The position numbers and the translations under genes were made by a program. A model generated the notes under the pieces. That model made no database searches and was not told the DNA's origin. It saw only the letters and a program-made list of their open reading frames with translations. Positions 17,383 through 24,778 of a DNA stretch of 33,541 nt are shown piece by piece (positions within the stretch are counted from its first letter, which is position 1; each line of letters starts with the position of its first letter). Where the stretch lies: contig CALUSF010000007.1 in the NCBI GenBank assembly GCA_944323325.1, positions 1 through 33,541 of the forward strand, written 5' to 3'. Source of the DNA: Candidatus Gastranaerophilales bacterium (lineage in GTDB: Bacteria; Cyanobacteriota; Vampirovibrionia; Gastranaerophilales; Gastranaerophilaceae).

Positions 17383-18681
17383 ATGTCACAAGCATTACAT
17401 ACGGCAAGTACAGGCATAAATGCCGGACAATCACAAATCAATGTTATTGCAAATAACGTTGCCAACATTAATACTACAGCCTTTAAATCAGCGAACATGA
17501 CTTTTGAAACGCTATATTCAAGGAACTTATCATACGGAAGTGCAGCCACAAACGAAGGCGGCGGAACTAACCCTAAACAAATAGGTCTTGGTGTAAAAAT
17601 CGGCGGTATTACCAGAGATTTTTCATCCGGCGACTTTGTAAGCACAGGCCGTGATATGGACTTAATGATATCCGGTAACGGCTTTTTTGTAGTTCAGGAT
17701 TCAGACGGTAAATTATACTATACCCGTGACGGTGTGTTTAGTACAGACTCTGAAGGAAATATTGTTACACAATCCGGGATGAAAGTTGTTGCAGCAGACT
17801 CTCCGTATTCAAATGCGAGTTCAGGTGAGACGGTAAAAGTCCCTAAAAACTTAAGTGCTACTGTCACCGGCGACCCAAATTTAGCGACTAAAACACTAAG
17901 TCAATTAAACAATGCAAAAATAAACACTGGTACTATTGAGGTAACAGTCGGCGGTCGGCAGTATACACTTACAGTACCAGAAGGAGATCCCACTGTACAA
18001 AGTATTATAGATTCATTTAACCAAACTCTTGACGGAACCGGAGTAAGTTTCAGCATTACCGGAGACGGAAGAATTTCATATACCGGAGACATTACATTTG
18101 ATTCCGCAGAAAGTAATTTTATAGGTGAAACCGGCTTAGGTAACAGCAATCCGTCCGATCAACTGAGTCAGGTTGTAACATTACAGGAAATGGTAAATTA
18201 CAATGACCCTAATGCTATTACATTAATGTCAACAACTGTTGACGAAAACGGGATTATAGCTGCAACATACAGCGACGGTTCAATTTTAACCCAATATGTC
18301 GATGATACTTATTCCGTACATTGGAAATATACGACACCGGAAGGTATTACCATACGCGGGAATGATGTAAGTGCAGTCGGATCATCAATCGAGGAATCTA
18401 ATTTCGTAATTGAACTTGCCACAATGGTTAATGAAGAAGGCTTGGTATCCGTGAACAATAACCTGTGGGAATGGGGAGCCGACGTAGGAGAAGTCTATTA
18501 CGGTATGGCCGGCGAAGTTTCATTCGGTTCAATTGAATCCGGCGGTTATGAAGGTTCTAACGTAGATATTGCCGCAGAATTAACAAACATGATTACGGCC
18601 CAGAGAATGATTCAGATGAATTCGCGTGTATTCTCAACAGCAAGCAGTATCATGGAAACTTTGGCATATCTCGGACAGTAG
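17383..18681 (+). CDS. flgE: FlgE, flagellar hook protein
   Basis: Structural protein of the hook, 432 residues. It has the axial-protein N-terminus (GINAGQSQINVIANNVANIN), the motif DLMISGNGFFVVQDSDGKLY (about 92-111), a large central surface domain and the C-terminal FlgE signature ESGGYEGSNVDIAAELTNMI with QRMIQMNSRVFSTASS. AGAGGAGAG precedes the ATG. It is last in the cassette; a palindromic terminator candidate lies about 100 bases on. Confidence 0.96.
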   Translation: MSQALHTASTGINAGQSQINVIANNVANINTTAFKSANMTFETLYSRNLSYGSAATNEGGGTNPKQIGLGVKIGGITRDFSSGDFVSTGRDMDLMISGNGFFVVQDSDGKLYYTRDGVFSTDSEGNIVTQSGMKVVAADSPYSNASSGETVKVPKNLSATVTGDPNLATKTLSQLNNAKINTGTIEVTVGGRQYTLTVPEGDPTVQSIIDSFNQTLDGTGVSFSITGDGRISYTGDITFDSAESNFIGETGLGNSNPSDQLSQVVTLQEMVNYNDPNAITLMSTTVDENGIIAATYSDGSILTQYVDDTYSVHWKYTTPEGITIRGNDVSAVGSSIEESNFVIELATMVNEEGLVSVNNNLWEWGADVGEVYYGMAGEVSFGSIESGGYEGSNVDIAAELTNMITAQRMIQMNSRVFSTASSIMETLAYLGQ

Positions 18682-18778
18682 GGGGTTAGGTGAATAAGTG
18701 AATAAGAGTTTATAAAGCACATAGAAAAGCTAGAATTATTTATAACATTATTAGACTTAGTCATTCAGTCACGTTTTC

Positions 18779-18796
18779 AAAAAGGCATGCCTTTTT
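18779..18796 (+). terminator. Candidate terminator after flgE
   Basis: A perfect 18-base palindrome AAAAAGGCATGCCTTTTT: a 7-bp stem with a CATG loop and its T tract in the 3' arm, followed by AAAAATTTC. It is about 100 bases past the flgE stop. The stem is short, so confidence is moderate. The first 95 bases of this 313-base gap (18682-18778) hold only an 8-base direct repeat, TGAATAAG twice. Confidence 0.5.
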
Positions 18797-18873
18797 AAAA
18801 ATTTCTTTGAAAAATCTTGTCAAATTCTTAACAAAAAACTAAAAACTTCACAAAACTTAACATTTCAAACATG

Positions 18874-18904
18874 GTCGAAATCCATGTGAAACATGGGTTT
18901 CGGC
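18874..18904. repeat. Long inverted repeat before yggS
   Basis: CGAAATCCATGT (18876-18887) and ACATGGGTTTCG (18891-18902) pair over 12 positions with one G-T wobble around a 3-base loop, extendable by two more pairs. The octamer AAACATGG occurs twice (18868-18875 and 18889-18896). No T tract follows in either direction, so it does not look like a terminator. It may be a protein-binding site or an RNA hairpin; its function is unknown. Confidence 0.55.
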
Positions 18905-18943
18905 ATGATTTGAAAAATCGTGAAAGTTGTTACAAATCGGGAG

Positions 18944-18973
18944 TTGTACACCGTATAATTTCTGGTATATAAT
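18944..18973 (+). promoter_or_regulatory. Promoter of yggS-sepF
   Basis: A perfect TATAAT (18968-18973) preceded at 18 bases by TTGTAC (18944-18949). A second TATAAT lies at 18954-18959. The start would be near 18980, about 15 bases before the ATG. Confidence 0.55.
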
Positions 18974-18994
18974 ATAAATGAGGGTTGGGGAGAA

Positions 18995-19699
18995 ATGTTA
19001 ATACCATCACAAAACTGGAACGAAGAAATAGCAGTAGATTCAGCTTTGGTAAAAACAAATCTTCAGGAAATCCAAAAAGATATCGCACATTCTAAAGTTA
19101 AAATAGTCGCAGTAACCAAATATTTCGGAATAAATGCAATAAAAGCGGGATATGAAGCAGGGATTAGGAATTTTGGAGAATCGAGAGCCGTAGATGCTAT
19201 AAGAAAAATTGAGCAGCTGCCTCCCGAGATCAGAGAGAATTCCGTATTTCACTTCATAGGGCACTTGCAGTCAAACAAAGCGGAAAGAGTCGTAAAGCAT
19301 TTCGATGTAATCCAATCCGTTGATTCGCTTAAAATCGCAAGTGTTATTTCCAAAGCGGCCTGTACGTTAAATAAGAGAGAGAAGATTTTATTACAAGTCA
19401 ATAATGCGGGCGAAGTGCAGAAATTCGGATATACAAAAGAGCAGTTGAGAAGAGAGCTCGGCGAGATTCTTAAATTAGATGGTATAGAGATTGTCGGTTT
19501 AATGAACATAGCACCTTTAAACGCATCTGAGACAGAGCTGACAAAATTGTTCAGTGACATTAGAGAGTTTCGCGACGGTCTGGAAGCAGAATTTAATATA
19601 AAGCTTCCGGAATTATCAATGGGGATGAGTGATGATTACAAAGTAGCGCTTAAAGAAGGCGCAACAATGATACGAATAGGAAGAAAGTTATTTAAGTAG
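18995..19699 (+). CDS. yggS: YggS/PLPBP family pyridoxal-phosphate homeostasis protein
   Basis: Fold-type III PLP-binding protein that buffers pyridoxal phosphate and has no known enzymatic turnover (PipY in cyanobacteria). 234 residues with the family marks: VAVTKYF with PLP lysine K42, NFGESR (58-63), FHFIGHLQSNK (84-94), and LSMGMSDDY with the phosphate-binding end TMIRIGRKLF. GGGGAG precedes the ATG. It is directly followed by sepF 17 bases on, an arrangement shared with Cyanobacteria and many Gram-positives. Confidence 0.96.
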   Translation: MLIPSQNWNEEIAVDSALVKTNLQEIQKDIAHSKVKIVAVTKYFGINAIKAGYEAGIRNFGESRAVDAIRKIEQLPPEIRENSVFHFIGHLQSNKAERVVKHFDVIQSVDSLKIASVISKAACTLNKREKILLQVNNAGEVQKFGYTKEQLRRELGEILKLDGIEIVGLMNIAPLNASETELTKLFSDIREFRDGLEAEFNIKLPELSMGMSDDYKVALKEGATMIRIGRKLFK

Positions 19700-19716
19700 A
19701 ATATAATGGAGGAGAA

Positions 19717-20229
19717 ATGGCATTATCAGAAGGATTAAGAGGATTCGTAAATTTTTTCACAAAAAGTTTTAATGACAACGGAGATGACGACGCATTTATG
19801 GACTTAGTTGACCGTGAAGGCGATTATGATACAGACGGAACTTTGGCGTTAGATTCAATATACAATACAAAGGTTAGCAACAGGCCGGAACGTTCATTTG
19901 AAAGAGAATCAAAAGTTGTTTCTCATCCGAATTCTTATAAATCCGGAGAGGTAACAGTTATTGAACCCCGTTCTTTTTCTGAGTCAGCACAAATAGTGAA
20001 AAAGTTAATTGACAAAAAGACTGTTATTTTGCACTTAGACTTACTTGATAAAGAACAATCCCAAAGAACGATTGATTTTGTTTGCGGTGCGGCTCATGCG
20101 TTAAACGGTACGGCACAAAAAATCAGCGATATGGTATTTATCTTTGCACCTAACAATGTTTCTTTATCAGTTGAAAACAGCGCTATGCAAAGTAAATTTG
20201 CAGAATCTTTATGGAATAAACCGCTGTAA
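19717..20229 (+). CDS. sepF: SepF, Z-ring membrane tether
   Basis: Cell-division protein that links FtsZ to the membrane. 170 residues: an N-terminal amphipathic helix (residues 4-17, SEGLRGFVNFFTKS) for membrane binding, an acidic linker, and the SepF core (about 75-160, VTVIEPRSFSESAQIVKKL, VILHLDLLDKEQSQRTIDFV, GTAQKISDMVFIFAP). AGGAG precedes the ATG. Cotranscribed with yggS. Confidence 0.94.
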   Translation: MALSEGLRGFVNFFTKSFNDNGDDDAFMDLVDREGDYDTDGTLALDSIYNTKVSNRPERSFERESKVVSHPNSYKSGEVTVIEPRSFSESAQIVKKLIDKKTVILHLDLLDKEQSQRTIDFVCGAAHALNGTAQKISDMVFIFAPNNVSLSVENSAMQSKFAESLWNKPL

Positions 20230-20241
20230 TTGGTTGAGGAG

Positions 20242-20310
20242 TTTAGAAGTTCAGAGGTTTAGGAGAATTTAAAAATTTCCTCTCGACTTATAAACCAATA
20301 AACTTCTAAA
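20242..20310. repeat. Nested inverted repeats downstream of sepF
   Basis: TTTAGAAGTT (20242-20251) is the exact complement of AACTTCTAAA (20301-20310). Inside it GGTTTA (20256-20261) pairs with TAAACC (20291-20296), and the centre has AATTT/AAATT. Together they can fold as one imperfect 69-base hairpin in the 3' untranslated region of yggS-sepF, before the terminator. Confidence 0.45.
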
Positions 20311-20367
20311 ACAAATAAGAAGTATGAAAATTTTAATAATATATTGATTTGTGATAGTTGGATTTTC

Positions 20368-20396
20368 AGGGTGCTTTTGCACCCTTTTTATTTTTA
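20368..20396 (+). terminator. Strong terminator after sepF
   Basis: GGGTGC-TTTT-GCACCC (20369-20384) with a flanking A-T pair, followed by TTTTTATTTTT. Confidence 0.92.
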
Positions 20397-20429
20397 TAAA
20401 ACCTTCTTTTTTTCGAGTACTTCAACCTG

Positions 20430-20458
20430 TTGAAATTAGTTCTTGTAAATGATACACT
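20430..20458 (+). promoter_or_regulatory. Promoter of the 4-alpha-glucanotransferase gene
   Basis: TTGAAA (20430-20435), 17 bases, then an extended -10, TGATACACT (TACACT at 20453-20458). It lies about 28 bases before the start codon, right after the sepF terminator. Confidence 0.55.
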
Positions 20459-20486
20459 CAATAAAGAAGATAAGGAGTAAAAATTT

Positions 20487-22355
20487 ATGGTCTGTTTAAC
20501 ATCACAAAAAATTGATACAAAACTTGTATCAGAAGCTTTAAAAGTATTAGGAAAAGAGAACTTTGCTTTAATTATTCACGGAAGCAGCTTCCCTTCAAAG
20601 GAAGGTGAAGACACCGGATTTGGTTCATTCAATTCAAGCGCCGGCCATGATTTAATAGACTATGTCCATGGTATTTTTAATGCGCTTCAGCTCGGTCCGG
20701 CAGGCAAAACTAAAAGCTCGGATTCATCCCCTTATACAGGAACAATTTTTTCGGGCAATCCGCTTTTTATAGATCTCAAGCAGTTGACTGAAAAGAAGTG
20801 GGATAATATCCTTTCCCAAGAAACGTTTGAAAAAGTTGTCGCGGGTAATCCGAATCAAAACCAAGGCAGAACAGCATATTCTTATATTACAAAAGCACAA
20901 AATGACGCTTTAAAAGAAGCCTGGGGAAACTTTAAAGATATTCACGGGGGACTCTTGGGCTCTCCGCTGAAAAAAGAGTTCGAAAAATTCAAAAAAGAAA
21001 ATTCACAATGGTTAGACAATGATTCATTATACGAAGCACTGTCAATCGAAAACAACAATGATTTTTGGTATACCTGGGAAAATGAAACAGATAAGAATTT
21101 GATGAACCCAAAATCAGATGAAGAGAAAAAAATCTATGCAAAACGCATTGAAGAAATAAAAAATAAATACTCTGACGAGATTGAATTCTACAAATTCTGC
21201 CAGTTTGTACTGGAAGTTCAAAATGAAGAAACAAAAAAATACGCCTTATCAAAAGGTATAAAAATGATAGCGGATCGTCAGGTTGCATTCTCCGACAGAG
21301 ACGCCTGGGCATATCAGTCATTATTCCTTGAAGGCTGGTATTTGGGCTGCCCGCCTGATTATTTTTCAAAAGACGGTCAAGCTTGGGGCTTCCCGGTAAT
21401 GGATCCGGATAAGATGTTTAATTCCGACGGTTCACTGGGCGAAGGCGGAAAGCTCATGAAAAACCTTTACAAGAAGATGTTTAAAGAAAACCCCGGCGGT
21501 GTCAGAATCGATCATATAGTAGGTTTAATTGACCCTTGGGTTTACAAAGTAGGCAAAAAGCCAAAATGTGAAGAAGGTGCCGGAAGATTATATTCTTCTC
21601 CCGAGCATCCGGAGCTTTCAAGATACGCTATTGCAAAAGAATCGGATTTGGACTTAACTCTTGAAGCTGATAAAGAAAAGCGTGTAAAAACTTTATCCGA
21701 AGAACAAATTAAGCTTTACGGCCGTTTTGTTGAAAAAATTGTAATCGAAGCTGCAAAAGAATGCGGCTTGGATAAAAACGCAATTGTCTGCGAAGACTTA
21801 GGTACATTAACAAACCCGGTAGATGCCGTCATGAAGAAATATGAACTGCAGGGAATGAGACTGACTCAATTTGTAGTTCCGGAAAGACCTGACCATCCGT
21901 ACAGATGTAAAAACATCGGACCAAATGTTTGGACTATGGTCGGAACACATGATAATAATCCAATTGAAATGTGGGCAGAAAGTATGATTAATACCCATGA
22001 AGGTTATTTGCACGCAAAAAATCTTGTAGAAGATTTATTTGCGGAAGCAGAGAACAAAGACGACATTATTGTAAGGTTAACAAAGGATAAAGACTACTTG
22101 AAATTTGTAAAAATAACAGAGATTTTTGCATCAAAAGCAAAAAATATTCAAATGTTCTTTACCGATTATTTCCAGATTAATGATGTTTATAACAGACCTG
22201 GCACTTCAGGCGACCAAAACTGGTCACTTAGACTGCCTAACAATTATAAAGAACTTACACCTATTGATTTGCACGCAATTTTAAAAGCCGCAATAATATC
22301 AAGAGGAAAAGAGTTCGCATCAAAACATGCAAGTTTAATTGAAAAATTAAGCTAA
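20487..22355 (+). CDS. malQ: 4-alpha-glucanotransferase (GH77, amylomaltase)
   Basis: Cytoplasmic disproportionating enzyme that transfers alpha-1,4-glucan segments between maltodextrins, in glycogen or maltodextrin metabolism. 622 residues, longer than the usual 500, with a highly charged insertion about 150-230. GH77 motifs are complete: GCPPDYFSKDGQAWGFPVMD (287-306), GGVRIDHIVGL with nucleophile D342, IVCEDLG with acid/base E436, and GTHDN with D489. AAGGAG lies about 10 bases before the ATG. It has its own promoter and a strong terminator, so it is monocistronic. No signal peptide. Confidence 0.95.
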   Translation: MVCLTSQKIDTKLVSEALKVLGKENFALIIHGSSFPSKEGEDTGFGSFNSSAGHDLIDYVHGIFNALQLGPAGKTKSSDSSPYTGTIFSGNPLFIDLKQLTEKKWDNILSQETFEKVVAGNPNQNQGRTAYSYITKAQNDALKEAWGNFKDIHGGLLGSPLKKEFEKFKKENSQWLDNDSLYEALSIENNNDFWYTWENETDKNLMNPKSDEEKKIYAKRIEEIKNKYSDEIEFYKFCQFVLEVQNEETKKYALSKGIKMIADRQVAFSDRDAWAYQSLFLEGWYLGCPPDYFSKDGQAWGFPVMDPDKMFNSDGSLGEGGKLMKNLYKKMFKENPGGVRIDHIVGLIDPWVYKVGKKPKCEEGAGRLYSSPEHPELSRYAIAKESDLDLTLEADKEKRVKTLSEEQIKLYGRFVEKIVIEAAKECGLDKNAIVCEDLGTLTNPVDAVMKKYELQGMRLTQFVVPERPDHPYRCKNIGPNVWTMVGTHDNNPIEMWAESMINTHEGYLHAKNLVEDLFAEAENKDDIIVRLTKDKDYLKFVKITEIFASKAKNIQMFFTDYFQINDVYNRPGTSGDQNWSLRLPNNYKELTPIDLHAILKAAIISRGKEFASKHASLIEKLS

Positions 22356-22367
22356 AATAATTAATAC

Positions 22368-22405
22368 AAAAGAAATCCCTCTAAAATTAGAGGGATTTCT
22401 TTTTT
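22368..22405. terminator. Bidirectional terminator
   Basis: A perfect stem AGAAATCCCTCTA/TAGAGGGATTTCT (22371-22400) flanked by AAA on the left and TTTTT on the right. It serves the glucanotransferase gene on the plus strand and the convergent exported-protein gene on the minus strand. Confidence 0.93.
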
Positions 22406-22420
22406 GCATATATAAGTTTT

Positions 22421-23134
22421 TTATTTATTGCAAACACTGAATTCATCTATCAGCAATGCATATACAGCTTCGCCCTTTTTAGCCTTGTAGTGGCAGCCCG
22501 GAGTTATCAAACCCGTTACAAAACCGACACCGCAGCCTATCGGAATACCTATAGCAAGCCCCGTACCGATTTTTGCCGGGTTAGGAATAAAAGCAAAGCC
22601 GACACCGGCACCTGCACCTACTATTCCTAAAGTCAAGGTGGAAAGTGTAAGCTTTCCGGCCGTTGTCCAAGGTCCTTCTTTCAATTTGCAATCCTTAGTG
22701 AACGGTCTTGCTTTAATATCTATACAAGTATTATCCGGTAAAATAATTTGTCTGAAAATTAGACTTACACGAGCGTTTTTGTTGAACCATTTCGGCTTTT
22801 CAACATTAATGACTTCCGCAGTAATTTTTGTTCCGCAGGGAAGAATCAAAGTTCCTTCACAAGTATAAAGAGCCTGCGGCACTACAAAGTGAACGATATC
22901 CCCCGCTTGTGAACATTTTGAGAAGTATTTTTCATCAAATACAAATTGAAGAACGTTTCCTTTTTCAACGGTTTTTCTGAGATTCGTAATCGTTACAACA
23001 TTACAAGGCGCTTTTTTATGAACATCAAGATGCTCTACAGCAGTAGTTTTTTCAGCACATTCTGCCAATACGGGAACCGTGTTTAAACCCAATATAGCAA
23101 GTGTAAAGAACAGGGAAAGTATTTTTTTATACAT
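22421..23134 (-). CDS. Exported cysteine-rich protein with glycine-zipper segment, unknown function
   Basis: 237 residues with a clear Sec signal peptide (1-24, cleavage after VLA). The mature part holds ten cysteines. A beta-rich domain (about 45-150) includes LILPCGTKITAEVINVEKPK and IILPDNTCIDIKA, a pattern like the LPxGTxI-type barrels of secretion and conjugation proteins. It is followed by a long Gly-rich hydrophobic segment (about 168-212) of the glycine-zipper type, then a short C-terminal strand. This suggests an envelope or periplasmic protein anchored in a membrane. AAAGGAG precedes the ATG and a near-consensus promoter lies upstream. Not assigned to a family. Confidence 0.82.
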   Translation of the reverse strand: MYKKILSLFFTLAILGLNTVPVLAECAEKTTAVEHLDVHKKAPCNVVTITNLRKTVEKGNVLQFVFDEKYFSKCSQAGDIVHFVVPQALYTCEGTLILPCGTKITAEVINVEKPKWFNKNARVSLIFRQIILPDNTCIDIKARPFTKDCKLKEGPWTTAGKLTLSTLTLGIVGAGAGVGFAFIPNPAKIGTGLAIGIPIGCGVGFVTGLITPGCHYKAKKGEAVYALLIDEFSVCNK

Positions 23135-23164
23135 AACTACACTCCTTTAGATTTTTCTTCACAA

Positions 23165-23193
23165 AGTATAACCTATTTGGATATAAATTTCAA
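23165..23193 (-). promoter_or_regulatory. Promoter of the exported cysteine-rich protein gene
   Basis: On the minus strand TTGAAA (23188-23193), 17 bases, TATACT (23165-23170); both hexamers match consensus at 5 of 6. Confidence 0.75.
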
Positions 23194-23197
23194 TAGA

Positions 23198-23226
23198 TTG
23201 ATTTTTATACCTGTTTAGGTTAAATT
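23198..23226 (+). promoter_or_regulatory. Possible promoter of the EamA transporter, leaderless arrangement
   Basis: TTGATT (23198-23203), 17 bases, TAAATT (23221-23226). The start would be about 23233, only a few bases before the ATG at 23236, and no Shine-Dalgarno sequence is present. It is divergent from, and abuts, the promoter at 23165-23193. Confidence 0.4.
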
Positions 23227-23235
23227 TGGCACTAT

Positions 23236-24114
23236 ATGAAGAGACGTGTTACGGGAATAATCTCAGGCGCAGTTGCTGCCGTAAGTTACGGTACAAATCC
23301 TCTGTTTGCACTTCCGCTATACGCAGCAGGCATTGGAACTAATTCCGTTTTATTTTACAGGTATTTTTTTGCAGTTATAATTTACGGTTTATGGTTAAAA
23401 ATCCATAAAAAAATGTCATTGAAAATTCACCGCCAAGAAATATTACCGTTGTTTTTTCTCGGTATTTTCTTTTCGCTTTCTTCGCTGACATTATTTGATG
23501 CATTTAGATATATAGATGCGGGAATTGCCTGTACAATACTGTTTATCTATCCCGTACTTGTCACTGTTATAATGGGGATTTTTTTCAAAGAAAAAATTTC
23601 CAAAACGGTTATTACATCAATATTTTTAATTTCTGCGGGCATAACTCTTTTGTATCACGGAAAAGACGATGCAACACTTAGTTTGCACGGAGTGATTTTA
23701 GTTTTGCTTTCGGCACTTTTGTATGCACTTTATATCGTGGGAGTTAAAAATATCAAAACCGTAAGACACCTTAACGGTTCAAAACTCAGTTTTTATGTAA
23801 TGTTATTCGGACTCTTTGTTTATATTGTCAATCTTAAATTTTGTACGCTCCTCCAGCCGTTAGACAAACCCTTATTGTGGCTTTATACTTCAGGGTTGGC
23901 ACTTTTACCAACAATAATTTCTATTGAAGCGATTACAATTTCCATAAAGCTTGTAGGCTCTACAACTGCCGCAATATTAGGCTCACTTGAACCTCTTACC
24001 GCAATATTTTTCGGAGTTTTGATTTTTCACGAAGAACTTACGCCAAGAATAATATTTGGTATAATAATGGTTCTTTCCGGTGTAATTTTAATTATTGCAA
24101 GAAAAAATAAATAA
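23236..24114 (+). CDS. EamA/DMT family transporter
   Basis: Inner-membrane drug/metabolite superfamily permease, 292 residues, with about ten hydrophobic helices arranged as two EamA repeats (1-145 and 150-290). The second repeat ends with the family pattern GSTTAAILGSLEPLTAIFFG, then FGIIMVLSGVILII and a basic cytoplasmic tail. Substrate unknown; relatives export amino acids or metabolites. No ribosome site is visible before the ATG. Its stop codon lies inside the left arm of the terminator stem. Confidence 0.93.
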   Translation: MKRRVTGIISGAVAAVSYGTNPLFALPLYAAGIGTNSVLFYRYFFAVIIYGLWLKIHKKMSLKIHRQEILPLFFLGIFFSLSSLTLFDAFRYIDAGIACTILFIYPVLVTVIMGIFFKEKISKTVITSIFLISAGITLLYHGKDDATLSLHGVILVLLSALLYALYIVGVKNIKTVRHLNGSKLSFYVMLFGLFVYIVNLKFCTLLQPLDKPLLWLYTSGLALLPTIISIEAITISIKLVGSTTAAILGSLEPLTAIFFGVLIFHEELTPRIIFGIIMVLSGVILIIARKNK

Positions 24115-24150
24115 GATTCAGCTATGTTAAACCGAATCTTATAATATTTT
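24111..24150. terminator. Terminator after the EamA transporter
   Basis: ATAAGATTC (24111-24119) pairs with GAATCTTAT (24134-24142) across a 14-base loop, followed by AATATTTTTT. The stem overlaps the stop codon. It is convergent with the rubrerythrin gene that ends at 24179. Confidence 0.65.
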
Positions 24151-24178
24151 TTGGCTTTTTTCTGTATCCTAAATCTTA

Positions 24179-24718
24179 TTAATAATTTTTTGCTTTCAGC
24201 ATAAAATAGCTTCTCGGATGCTTGCAAACCGGACAAATTTCAACAGCGGAAGTTCCTGTATATGTAAATCCGCAGTTGGCGCATTCCCAAACGACGGGTT
24301 CGTCTTTTTTGAATACTTCATCCTTTTTGATATTTTCTAAAAGCTTCCTATATCTTTCTTCGTGCTCCTTTTCAATTTTTGCTACGTTTTCAAACAGAAG
24401 AGCAATATCGTTAAACCCTTCTTCTCTTGCTTCTTTTGCAAAATTTGCGTACATATCGGTCCATTCATAATTTTCGCCGGCAGCAGCATCTTCAAGATTT
24501 TCGGGAGTTGCCCCGATTGAACCGCCGTGTAACAATTTAAACCAAATTTTTGCGTGTTCTTTTTCATTATTTGCAGTTTCTTCAAAAATTCTTGCAATAT
24601 GAACGTATCCATCCTTCTTTGCTTGAGAAGCATAATAAGTATACTTATTTCTTGCTTCTGATTCTCCTGAAAAAGCCTTTTGGAGATTTGCTTCTGTTTT
24701 TGAACCTCTTAATTCCAT
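24179..24718 (-). CDS. rbr: Rubrerythrin (second of two)
   Basis: Peroxide-reducing di-iron protein of 179 residues. The ferritin-like domain has [28 protein letters not shown] and [14 protein letters not shown], and the C-terminal rubredoxin-like site has CANC and CPVC (about 142-166). It is closer to the standard rubrerythrin consensus than the copy at 5971-6543. AAAGGAG precedes the ATG. Monocistronic, with an extended -10 promoter overlapped by a small inverted repeat, possibly an operator for a peroxide- or metal-responsive regulator. Confidence 0.96.
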   Translation of the reverse strand: MELRGSKTEANLQKAFSGESEARNKYTYYASQAKKDGYVHIARIFEETANNEKEHAKIWFKLLHGGSIGATPENLEDAAAGENYEWTDMYANFAKEAREEGFNDIALLFENVAKIEKEHEERYRKLLENIKKDEVFKKDEPVVWECANCGFTYTGTSAVEICPVCKHPRSYFMLKAKNY

Positions 24719-24743
24719 ATAAAACTCCTTTCTTTAAATTTAT

Positions 24744-24756
24744 ATTATAACATAAT
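24744..24756 (-). promoter_or_regulatory. Extended -10 promoter and inverted repeat of rubrerythrin 2
   Basis: On the minus strand, TGTTATAAT gives a perfect TATAAT (24744-24749) with the TG extension; the -35 is poor. ATTAT-AAC-ATAAT (24744-24756) is a perfect 5-3-5 palindrome over it. It does not fit the PerR 7-1-7 box well. Confidence 0.5.
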
Positions 24757-24778
24757 AAATTTGTGCTACCATGTTGGT

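Noticed and set aside
24741-24757. PerR/Fur box at rubrerythrin 2
   Set aside because: The palindrome is 5-3-5 and does not fit the 7-1-7 consensus over its second half.
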